From the NCBI GenBank assembly GCA_933822405.4, contig CAKOGP040001907.1, positions 1 through 14,105 on the forward strand: DNA of 14,105 nucleotides. Reading direction: 5' to 3'. This stretch comes from Cylindrotheca closterium (Eukaryota; Bacillariophyta; Bacillariophyceae; Bacillariales; Bacillariaceae). Below are positions 1 through 7,948 of the stretch, in pieces (position 1 is the stretch's first letter; every line of letters starts with the position of its first letter). Position numbers and translations under genes: made by a program. The notes below the pieces were generated by a model that saw only the letters and a program-made list of their open reading frames with translations, searched no databases and was not told the origin of the DNA.

Positions 1-429
1 ATTGAATATCAAGCATTTTGCAGCCAGCCAATAATCAGTCAGTATTATTGTTTTCGTTGTGGTTGTCGTTGTGTTACTCGACCAGCGATTGAATATCCAT
101 CTTCTTGTGAGAGTGATTCAGTCAGTCTGTCTCCTATGGCTGTATAGTTATCGTGTACATATGATTAGGTAGGTGAGCGATGAGAGACAGAGCTGATAGC
201 TATTAGGATCGAAGATGATGCGGCAATGACGACGATGATGAGACAATAACAACGTACAATAAAATGCTTTGTGAAATCTGAGGTCAGACGACTGATACGA
301 TTCTTGTCAATCGGGGGGTGCTGGACTTTACTTTGGAGAAACAGAGAGATAGAGAGAAGAAACCCAAAATTCAAAACAATAAATTCAAAATGAATATGCG
401 CGACGCGATATCGATGCGTAGTATATAAT
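1..429. other. Intergenic stretch, nothing recognised
   Basis: No open frame here resembles a protein. The DNA is locally simple, with G/T-rich runs near 48-72 and GAT/GAC triplet-like runs near 210-250. It presumably held the promoter of the decayed TPR gene that follows. An ATG at 390 opens only a 12-codon frame. Confidence 0.5.
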
Positions 430-1477
430 GACGATGCATCGACCTTGTACTTCCAAGCATTGGAACTCTACAGAAAGGTCTTTGGAGAAGTGTGTACAAT
501 GAAATCGGAAACCTCCTCCAGCAGCAACAAGGCAAAGGGGATGAAGCTGTCGGTATGTACGAAAGGGCAATCGAGATCAAAAAGATGCGACTGGGCGAAA
601 ACCACCCATCTGTGGCAGAGTCATACATCAACCTGGCCGCAGCGCGGCACCGAAAAGGAGATTTGGAAGGAGGTATAGACCTCTAATAACTAGCCAAGTC
701 GCTACTTGGCAACACGATATCGCTGGAGAGCGTCGAGATTGTCGAGTTGGAGCACAATACTGAGCAGAAGATAGTGTTGACGATCTCCACCTCTCCGTTG
801 CCACCATATACCACAACATTGGTCTCGTATATCAGGATATGGGGAAAATTTCTTCGGCTCAGAGCATGTATTCTCTTTCGGCAGAAATATTCAAACGAGA
901 TGTTGGAAAGGATCCTTTGTCAGTTGCACATGTTGATCAAACCGTGGCAAATTTGCTCTCACAGAATCTGAATCAACATGAGGCTGCTTTGGACAAGTAT
1001 CGGAAATTGTTGGGAATCAAGCTTCGCAATTTCGGATCAAGGCACATCTCTGCTGTTGGCACATTGCAGGATATTGCACTTGTGCATCAACAAATTGGTA
1101 AATAGAAAGACGCAATCGATGCGTACCAGCGTTCAATCGAGCCACTTGAATCTTTGAGAGAAGCGAGCCATGCCGAACTGCGCATGTTGGTCAAGGCCCA
1201 CAACAACATTGCTATTATACTTGAACAGACTTCTGCAGTGGATGCATCGCTGAAATCCTACGAGCGAGCCTTCGAAATCTGTTCAGGTACTGACGATCCA
1301 GGAAATCTGAACGGTATGCTAGAGATTATTCTTCGAAACATGTTCGGCCTGCTTCAGAGAAATGGAAGAATGGATGCTATCGACCAGTTCGCAAGTGAGT
1401 ACACAAGCAATGAGATGCGACAGGCCGAAATCTTTGCCACTCTTGGTGCCGCCGAATCCTCCACAGTTCCACAATGA
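430..1477 (+). pseudogene. Decayed TPR protein, kinesin-light-chain-like
   Basis: Several frames of this stretch together spell tetratricopeptide repeats of the kinesin-light-chain type, with pieces such as ALELYRKVFGE, YNEIGNLLQQQ, HPSVAESYINLAAA, SVATIYHNIGLVYQDMGK and KDAIDAYQRSI. Such 42-residue repeats normally form a protein-binding superhelix. The gene is broken. The first repeat runs into the next only by a frame change near 480-495, apparently with loss of the inter-repeat HPxVA segment. Two TAA codons stand at 684-689. A TAG at 1103-1105 falls where a tyrosine is expected (GK-stop-KDAIDAY). A possible intron (673-767, GTATAG...CAG, phase 1) would remove the TAA pair and restore frame, so those two stops may be harmless. 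The frame change and the TAG would remain. The last open part (1154-1477) encodes further degenerate TPR helices and ends at TGA 1475-1477. No credible start codon was found. Family assignment is fairly firm; a working, heavily spliced gene is the alternative. Confidence 0.7.
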
Positions 1478-1653
1478 GTACGGGACACTGATCAAGTAAA
1501 CCAACGCCCGATATTCTGCAGCAGCAGCCATGAAATGTCTATGCGTACTTGCAAATTTCAGTCATGACAGAATCGAAGATTTCCGGTACACTGACACTAT
1601 TTGAGAAAACTACTTTATGTCTACATCTATTTCCATATATATATCTACTGAGA
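1478..1653. other. Gap between TPR pseudogene and FYVE/ankyrin gene
   Basis: This is a short convergent gap that should hold the 3' untranslated region of the minus-strand gene starting at 4101. It is AT-rich around 1615-1650, and no defined polyadenylation signal could be assigned. Confidence 0.4.
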
Positions 1654-4101
1654 TCAAAAGGCGCACTGGTCTTCGTCCTCCCTCGGATTCATCCTCGATG
1701 ATTCTGGTAACTCTGCAACATGCTCGCTTGCACCTGTTGGCAAAGCGGCATCGATCGACACGTTTGCTAGCATTGTCTCCGGAATCAACTGGACTAAACA
1801 CGTCAAATGCTTCAAGGAGTCACGAGTCTCCTTCTTGGCTTCTTGTGTCAAAGACACTCCCTGATTGGTTACCAAGAACTTCAAAATTTCGGGTTTGGAT
1901 TGTTCCAAGGCCAGATCAACCACTGTCCGCCCCTTGGATGTCTTTAGAAGTCCCCGATCTCCCTTGCTATTGCTTTCATAAAGTGGACAATAGTGTTCAA
2001 ACATCAACCATTTGACGAGTGACAAGTTGCCTCCACGGATTGCCATCTGTATCGGATACATTGCTTCATCGCCCATCATTCCCTTCTTTTTGGATACATG
2101 CAACTTGCGAAGGTTCACATTGCCTGACTTGTACAGTGATAGTGCACACGCTAGATCGCCCTTCAACAACGCCTCCCGAAAACTGGTAGCCAACCAATCA
2201 CAAGCTACACAAACATTCATAGTCGACCGATTCTCCATGTTGTAAGTTGATGGGACTTGTTTCGAAGACCAGCTACATGCACAACCGGAACAAACAACGA
2301 CCCCACAATTGCGACATTGAGAAGGACGCTTCAATAGAGCAAATTTACTGCGGAAGAAAGTAATTGGGTTAAGAGCAGTGGCTTCAGAGAGTAGTGGATT
2401 GCAATCAACAAAGACTTACGTGGAACAGAGCTGACAAATAGGATTCTCATCATGCGAGTTCATAATGGGAGGTGCCATTGCAAGTCCAATTTCGTATGCT
2501 TCTTGTTCTGTCGTTGCAATGTATGTCTTGACGGACCGCTTTAACTCGAGTGATGATTTCTCATACATATATTGCGATGAGTCCGAAGCCTTTTGGCTTG
2601 TCTGAATGGACGTCACCCACAAATTGGTTGTTCCATGCAGCTTGATTGTGAATGGAATATGATTCCTTCTCTTAATGAGATCGTCAGGAGCGGCACCGAC
2701 ATCCACTGGAACTTGCCCGACCCCAAACATCTTTTCTACGAGACCTTGTGGCTTGTAATTTTCCAATTCAGCTTGGCGCCCTGCTTCTGCAATCGGATCT
2801 TCATACTTCTGGCTATTGCCACCATGCTCCACAAGAATGACAGAAGCTTGGGCTGTCTCCTTGAGAAGTCGCTGCATTACCCGTTTTTCAAGCTGGGCCT
2901 CGTCCTCTTCGGTGACGGCTGCTACAACGACGTCGTTTTCCTCATTTCCAGCAGGATTGCTAGCATTGTCGTTGGATCCAGTAACGCGGAACGCGCCTGG
3001 CTGATGTCTTTTGTTATCGAGGATTGAGGCGGCCTTGACGCCTTCGAAGTATGCCTGCTTTCCTTCTTGTGATGTTGGGATCATCCTACTGCTGGAAGAA
3101 GCAGATACGGGTTGCTCAGTGCCGTCATCACCGTCTGGAAGGCGCCAATTCCCGTGGTGGACAGTGTTGCTGTCACTTTTGCCCACCATTTGATTTCTTG
3201 CTTCCGCTCGCAGTCTTGTTTCTGCGGCAGCAAGACTGATTGCTTGTCGACGGAGATCCTTAGCCTTCTCTTCTGAAGCCATTGTATTTGAGATCACCGC
3301 GTATTGACCATGCGAGTTGAACGTACTTCCACCACCCGACGCTGCGGAGTCCAAAATCGTCTCTGCCAGACTGAAGGCTTCGTCATCTGGTGGTACAGGC
3401 TCCTCTTCATTTTCTTGTTTCGAGTTATCAGCTTCTCGCCAAGCTGTTTCAAACTCACTAAGCTTGCTATGAATGGATTCCGTGTCCGGGAGTGATTCTG
3501 GTTTCTTTGTACTGGATAAACTACCTCGACCGCCAAATATAGGTTTATAGATCTTTGTTTGTGGCTCTACTTCCTCCATCTTCGTAGTGCTTGATTCGCT
3601 TTCGACCGCGTCATGTGGGTTCTCGAAGATGTCATCGTATTGTTGCAACTCATCAATGGAAGATACCATGGTCGGATTGTTGTTCGCACTTTTCGGCATA
3701 ACCTGCTCATCACCTTCAATAACTTTTGAGGAGGGAACTGTTTCCTCTTCTACTGCTGTCTTTTTCTTGATCTTCTTTTTCTTCTTCTTGGTCTTCTTTG
3801 GGATGGTTCCATCCTCATCGTCAGGACTCTTCTTTTTTACCTTCTTCTTCTTTTTCTTTTTGGGCTTGCCATCGTCTTGGGAACATTTTGCAGCTTCACC
3901 GATTTCCTCGTTGCCCAGCAGTTTGGAACCAGCTTTCTTTTTCTTTTTTTGTTTGGCCACAAGTTTCGGAGCTGATTCTTCTTCCCCTTCTTCACCACCA
4001 TTGATGGGCTCTGAAGAAGATGACGCCATGCCGCCGACTTCCTTCACTCCTTCGTGTTTGTCGTCAGTGAGCTGCTCTGGAGCTTCCAACAACACACCCA
4101 T
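1654..4101 (-). CDS. FYVE-type zinc finger and ankyrin-repeat protein
   Basis: Two exons, 4101-2420 and 2347-1654, are joined across a 72-bp intron (2348-2419) with donor GTAAGT and acceptor CAG. Splicing gives 791 residues and completes a zinc finger that straddles the junction. Residues about 50-115 are lysine-rich runs (KKKKKKKVKKK and similar), suggesting nucleolar/nuclear targeting or RNA contact. The middle is acidic, polar and probably disordered. Eight cysteines at 556, 559, 572, 575, 580, 583, 607 and 610 match FYVE-family spacing. The usual basic signature before the third cysteine (RRHHCR) is only PSQCRNCG and the WxxD motif is absent, so phosphatidylinositol-3-phosphate binding is doubtful. 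About two ankyrin-like repeats follow (roughly 616-730; AIRGGNLSLVKWL, VVDLALEQSKPEILKFLV). FYVE-like/ankyrin proteins often act as membrane-trafficking adaptors; the role here is inferred. The ATG at 4101-4099 is the first in frame. Confidence 0.85.
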
Positions 4102-4639
4102 GGTATTATTTTGGATACCGCTCCCACGAGGCTATTCTGGGATACGCGGTCAGCCTAGATAAGACGGCTTTTGAAACAGGGTGGATCATAGTATCTTTTG
4201 CCGCATCGGTGAGTGCGTAAATCGTGAACCCTTGAGAAACATCACCCCTTGGCATTTCATACATCCACTGTGGAATGATTTTTATGCACGTTTTGGGACT
4301 TCGATGCGAGAGGAGTCCGGGAAAGACTAAACGGACAACGCAATCATGTGCCACACATGATGAAAGAAAGTTCCAAGATTGGATCTTTCGTGACGTCATG
4401 ATCGGTCTAATGGACAAAATCTGCACGACATCTTTGAGGACATCACTATTATACACGGCCTGTTATTAGTCGTACCATGATGCATCTCGTCTGCCGCGTT
4501 GGCTTCCACTCATTCTCCGACTATATGGATGATACGCCGGTTGACTAGTTGTAGCTTCGCGTCAAAAAGCACACAAATCAAGCAAATCAATTGCATTTAG
4601 GCTTACTCCAGCAATAGAGAGAAGATTATATCTGTGAAG
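4102..4639. other. Divergent promoter region
   Basis: About 540 bp separate two divergently transcribed genes, so this stretch should hold both promoters and 5' untranslated regions. The only sharp motif is TGACGTCA at 4391-4398. A minus-strand open frame at 4106-4456 has no recognisable protein features. Confidence 0.55.
4391..4398. promoter_or_regulatory. TGACGTCA palindrome, CRE/bZIP-type site
   Basis: A perfect TGACGTCA lies 263 bp upstream of the preferred start of the secreted cysteine-rich gene and 290 bp upstream of the FYVE/ankyrin start. The core TGACGT is the known binding site of bZIP factors, including stramenopile aureochromes and the CO2/cAMP-responsive elements described in diatom carbonic-anhydrase promoters. 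Function here is inferred from the motif alone. Confidence 0.4.
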
Positions 4640-4660
4640 ATGTTTGTAAATGGAAAACCA

Positions 4661-5425
4661 ATGAGGCTATACAAACGATTGACAACGACCGCTGTTCTGT
4701 TATTTGTGCAGTTTACCAGGTGCAACAGCGATGAGTCCGTTTCAAGTAAATGCCCGCATGCCAACAATGGGACACAGTGTTTCAGTATTGAAGAGCTTCT
4801 TGAGATCACGAACAGCATACGAATGTTCCATGAGAACAAATCGGGGGATATATTCGCGCCACAGACGTGGATAGACTACGACGGATGTGAAGTGATGACG
4901 AATAAGCAAGACGCTGCCTTAGCGGAATTCTATACAAGACGAGGTCCTGAAATAGGATGGCGTTGTCCGAAGCCGAGTGGAAGAATAGGCTCCTCTTTCG
5001 ATTCGCCGATTACGGGCCTCAACTGCACAAAGAGTTTGATGTGCGAATACTCACTTGATTGCGATTATTGGGACTACAACGAGTTATGCGATGTCCCTCT
5101 CGATAATGTTCCGCTGTACCACCGAAATTGCGTCGCCAAAGGTTTTATGCGTGACAAGGCAATGGGCAGAGAGTCTGACACAACCATATGTGAACCCGGA
5201 TTAGGCAACTATTCAAAATACCCAGGATGCCCCTCTACTCCAGAGGAAGTCGTGGACTCGACACAAGAGGAAGCTATGGACTCGACACAAGAGGAAGCCA
5301 CGGACTCGACACAAGAGGAAGCTGTCGAGGGGCGCCCAGAAAGTAGCCATGCTCATGAGTACTATGCCCGACTATCCTTCATCATGCTCGTCTGGGCGGC
5401 ATTCGATAGTTATGGCTATAGGTAA
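4661..5425 (+). CDS. Secreted cysteine-rich protein, acidic repeat tail
   Basis: The preferred start at 4661 gives 254 residues opening with a clean signal peptide (MRLYKRL, then TTTAVLLFVQF). An in-frame ATG at 4640 would add seven residues and is possible. The mature part has about a dozen cysteines in the first two thirds and N-glycosylation sequons (NGT, NKS, NCT, NYS), as expected for a disulphide-bonded protein in the secretory pathway. After the cysteine region come three exact-length 8-residue repeats, DSTQEEA plus one variable residue. The C-terminus is weakly hydrophobic (LSFIMLVWAAF), which could be a GPI-anchor signal or short membrane anchor. I do not recognise the family. The stop at 5423-5425 overlaps a GTAATG that could be a splice donor, but no convincing downstream exon was seen. 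It could be a cell-surface or frustule-associated protein; this is a guess. Confidence 0.7.
   Translation: MRLYKRLTTTAVLLFVQFTRCNSDESVSSKCPHANNGTQCFSIEELLEITNSIRMFHENKSGDIFAPQTWIDYDGCEVMTNKQDAALAEFYTRRGPEIGWRCPKPSGRIGSSFDSPITGLNCTKSLMCEYSLDCDYWDYNELCDVPLDNVPLYHRNCVAKGFMRDKAMGRESDTTICEPGLGNYSKYPGCPSTPEEVVDSTQEEAMDSTQEEATDSTQEEAVEGRPESSHAHEYYARLSFIMLVWAAFDSYGYR
5255..5326 (+). repeat. Three tandem 24-bp repeats inside the secreted gene
   Basis: Copies at 5255-5278, 5279-5302 and 5303-5326 share GACTCGACACAAGAGGAAGC, then vary at the last codon positions (Met, Thr, Val). The repeat length is a multiple of three, so copy number can change without breaking the frame. A degenerate partial copy (CCAGAGGAAGTCGTG) precedes the array. 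The near identity of the copies suggests recent expansion. Confidence 0.9.
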
Positions 5426-5883
5426 TGATACGGAATGTTTTGAACTCCACCCTGCATCGAACAGCAGTGGATCCGGCGAATAGATATTTATCGATCCTTA
5501 CTTAAAAAAATATTTTGGCTGTCCTCCTCCTCTTTGAAAACATAGTCATGCCTTTTGACTGTGCTGGAAGCGTTACCCTTGATTCTCCTCCACATGCTTC
5601 ACTGGAGGCGCTTCTTGCAAATCGGGTTTATGTGTACTGGTACAGGTAATATATGCGTGCAAACATCTGAAGTGGGGTGGGGTATACCGGCATGTACTTT
5701 GACCCCATCTATCATCGAACGTTAGATATGTACATATATCTACGAGATCATTTTGGTCTGTCCTACTATATATCTTTTCGGTTCGTGATGACGTCATGCG
5801 GTTGTTTTGTCTGCTATTTTTTATATCATAGCACGCAACTATCATCGCATGCAATAACGTCGTGGTTATTGGCTACCATCATC
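5426..5883. other. Intergenic region and SDR promoter
   Basis: About 460 bp lie between two plus-strand genes. The stretch carries an A-run at 5504-5511, a near-match to the local palindrome family (GTACTGGTAC, about 5635-5644), and a TGACGTCA at 5789-5796. An open frame runs through its second half into the SDR gene, but without protein-like character. Confidence 0.5.
5789..5796. promoter_or_regulatory. TGACGTCA palindrome upstream of the SDR gene
   Basis: This is the second perfect TGACGTCA in the window, 88 bp upstream of the chosen SDR start, a position well suited to a proximal promoter element. See the copy at 4391-4398 for what is known of the motif. Confidence 0.45.
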
Positions 5884-6774
5884 ATGTCAAGGATATCTTT
5901 CAAACACACAACTCTGCTGCGACTACTTCTTCTTCACTCACTCCAAGCCATTGCTTCCTCATCCCATGAATCGGTTGCTTCGTCTTCAAGAAGAGCCCCA
6001 CCAAATGTCATCGTGGTCGGTGGATCTTCAGGAATGGGCAAAGCGGCAGCATTGTGTACAGTGGAAAAGGGAGGCAAATGTCTGCTCATAAGTCGGTCGA
6101 AAGAAAAACTACTAACGGCACAACAATACTTGGTAGAACAAGTAGAGGGTGCCGACGTGGATATTGCCATTCTGGACATGACTGACGAGGAGGCAGTGGA
6201 GAGATTTGCAAAGGAGGATCTCAATGACAATGAATGGGATGGTCTCGTCATATCGGCTGCGGGAAAAGCTCCCCACGGTCCCATGATGAAGCTTGCGACG
6301 TCTGAAAGTCGATCCATGATGGAATCAAAGTTCTGGGGAGCCTACAATTGCGCCAAGTATTTTGCTCCCAAACTGACGCATGGTGGATGTGTGGTTCTGG
6401 TGGCTGGTATTTTGAATCGTCGACCAGGTCTCAATTGCGTCCCACTAGCAATTGCCAATGGTGCCTTGGAAGCTCTTACGAAATCATTGGCGTTGGAATG
6501 GGGTCCACGATTACGGGTGAACTGTTTGAGTCCAGGGTTCTGCGATACTGAACGCTTTGACCATTTGACAGCCGAACGAAAGCAAAAAATGTTGGCCAAT
6601 ACGGCTGCCTCATTGCCCTTGCAACGTGTTGGCGAGCCTAAAGATATGGGCGAAGCAATTTATTACTTGTTGACGGCACCTTTTGCCACTGGTGTCATTC
6701 TAGATGTGGATGGTGGGCATGGAATCAGACAGTATGCGTCCATGACAAACGATCCAATGCGGAAGACCTCATGA
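5884..6774 (+). CDS. Short-chain dehydrogenase-like protein, catalytic residues missing
   Basis: The chosen start at 5884 gives 296 residues with an N-terminal signal peptide (MSRISFKHTTLLRLLLLHSL, then QAIASSS). No phenylalanine follows the likely cleavage site, so a classical ASAFAP plastid target is not supported and the ER/secretory route is more likely. A Rossmann fold follows: VIVVGGSSGMGKAAA matches the TGxxxGxG cofactor loop, and ISRSKEK fits a basic NADP-preferring loop. The C-terminal landmarks RVNCLSPGF and LDVDGG are typical of classical SDRs. The active site is not: the serine position lies in VAGILNRRP, and the YxxxK pair is replaced in LAIANGALEAL, with leucine for tyrosine and asparagine for lysine. 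The NNAG motif is ISAAG. From memory, a described subgroup (Lin1944-like, cd11731) has the same losses and unknown function, so the gene is probably not decayed. It may bind a nucleotide without classical reduction. Confidence 0.85.
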   Translation: MSRISFKHTTLLRLLLLHSLQAIASSSHESVASSSRRAPPNVIVVGGSSGMGKAAALCTVEKGGKCLLISRSKEKLLTAQQYLVEQVEGADVDIAILDMTDEEAVERFAKEDLNDNEWDGLVISAAGKAPHGPMMKLATSESRSMMESKFWGAYNCAKYFAPKLTHGGCVVLVAGILNRRPGLNCVPLAIANGALEALTKSLALEWGPRLRVNCLSPGFCDTERFDHLTAERKQKMLANTAASLPLQRVGEPKDMGEAIYYLLTAPFATGVILDVDGGHGIRQYASMTNDPMRKTS

Positions 6775-7073
6775 CAGGGAATAGGAAAATCAAACTAATT
6801 TGAATGTTCTTCAATTTGTACTCTATACGCATGTCCAAAGCATTTGGCCCTGTCTTTGAAACGAGCCAGTAGAGTACTAGAATGAATCAAATGTCTGCAA
6901 ACAATTGAAATGTAACACATAGTAGTCCAAAGGGTCAAATGTACCTCAGATGTCTTCTATTATTTTTCGCTTATACCAACTCGTAGCCGGTATATGTACC
7001 GGTACATAGTATATTGATTATTGTCATTGTTGATGATCGCATCGTCCACTTGATGGATAGAATGTCTAGCTAG
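6775..7073. other. SDR 3' region with a 16-bp palindrome
   Basis: This should contain the 3' untranslated region of the SDR gene and what was once the promoter of the TPR pseudogene downstream. Apart from the palindrome at 6993-7008, nothing stands out. Confidence 0.4.
6993..7008. repeat. Perfect 16-bp palindrome around TACCGGTA
   Basis: TATGTACCGGTACATA reads the same on both strands. Its core TACCGGTA (6997-7004) is one of six copies in the window. A dimeric DNA-binding protein would see a symmetric site; no role is known to me. Confidence 0.6.
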
Positions 7074-7620
7074 AGGTGACTGATCGATTCTTGGACGAAG
7101 CATTGAAATTGTCCGAAACCAGCTCCGTGGCAATCAAACTGGAACACCGTGGAGCCGAGCATGCCTCCATTTCCAACACACACCACGCAATGGGTAGTTT
7201 GAAACAGGAACAAGGATGATTGGCTGAAACCTGGCTGGCAGCTCTACCAGCGAGCGCTGGAAATAAAAACAAAGTGCTTTGAGGCGTGATCAACATTTTT
7301 TCTCTGCCAAAACGTACACAACAAAATGGGCATAGTTTTGGAGGAACAATCCTCGTTTGGCATAGCGCTGGAATGGTACTAATCGTTGCTGAATATCAAG
7401 CAAAAATTATTGTGGAGAAAAGAATGCATCAGTCGCAGATACTTACAATAATATGGCAATTGTCCATCGAAGACGATATGACTTTAATGGAGCTTTGGAG
7501 CTGTACCGAAAGGCTTTGGAGATTGATATCTCGACACAACCAGCGAGTAATTGATTTATCTCAACGACGGTCACTGGAAGGCGCTTTAGATTTGGAAGCG
7601 AAATCACTTCAAATCAATCA
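7074..7620 (+). pseudogene. Second, heavily eroded TPR pseudogene
   Basis: Kinesin-light-chain-like repeat pieces appear in order but in different frames: ISNTHHAMGSLKQEQG (about 7170-7217), QLYQRALEIKTKCFE (about 7239-7283), HNKMGIVLEEQ then IALEWY followed by a stop (about 7318-7380), SVADTYNNMAIVHRR and GALELYRKALEIDI (about 7430-7530), and RSLEGALDLEAKSLQI (about 7570-7615). Stops TGA and TAA and at least three frame changes lie between them, so no single product can be made. The plus-strand open frame at 7286-7675 mostly crosses this region in the wrong frame. It is probably an older relic of the same TPR family as the pseudogene at 430-1477, in the same orientation. There is no sign of poly-A or retroposition. 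Confidence 0.65.
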
Positions 7621-7647
7621 TGAATCATCACTGCAGTATGGGTATGA

Positions 7648-7661
7648 TACCGGTACCGGTA
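7648..7661. repeat. Double TACCGGTA palindrome upstream of CBP3 gene
   Basis: TACCGGTACCGGTA is a perfect 14-bp palindrome made of two overlapping TACCGGTA units (7648-7655 and 7654-7661). It lies about 290 bp upstream of the CBP3-like start, in the gap after the TPR relic. The rest of 7662-7948 shows nothing else notable. Confidence 0.6.
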
Positions 7662-7948
7662 GTCAAAAGGTATAATAATAAAAAGTACTCCAAAAGTCCG
7701 TGTTATGGCAGCCTCCCAAACTTATTGTCTGTCCATCGTCTCTTAACTTCAAAACTCTCATTGTCCCACGGCCAGACAGACCGACATACATCGTCTCTTG
7801 AGAAGAAAACAATGAATCATCTGACTGCGACTGACTCACATCATACACCGCACAGTGTGGATCGACAACCATATATATTGCATGACACTAGTTGTATTTG
7901 CAGCATTTGCCAGTAACATATCACTTCTTTCATAATCGCAGCATAACC

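Noticed and set aside
3587..4162. 191-codon plus-strand open frame rich in phenylalanine and serine
   Set aside because: It is the complement of the lysine-rich coding exon on the minus strand; lysine codons read as phenylalanine/leucine runs on the other strand. No domain or splice context.
4106..4456. 116-codon minus-strand open frame upstream of the FYVE/ankyrin gene
   Set aside because: No recognisable domain, and it occupies the expected promoter and leader between divergent genes.
5423..5430. Possible splice donor GTAATG at the end of the secreted gene
   Set aside because: No acceptor followed by a protein-like exon was found in the next 400 bases, so the stop at 5423-5425 was kept.
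5677..5883. In-frame extension upstream of the SDR start
   Set aside because: It begins at GTG, covers the promoter with TGACGTCA, and would bury the signal peptide that starts at 5884.
7286..7675. 129-codon plus-strand open frame
   Set aside because: It crosses the eroded TPR relic; real TPR similarity appears in other frames as well, and it starts at a non-ATG codon in a region with frame changes.
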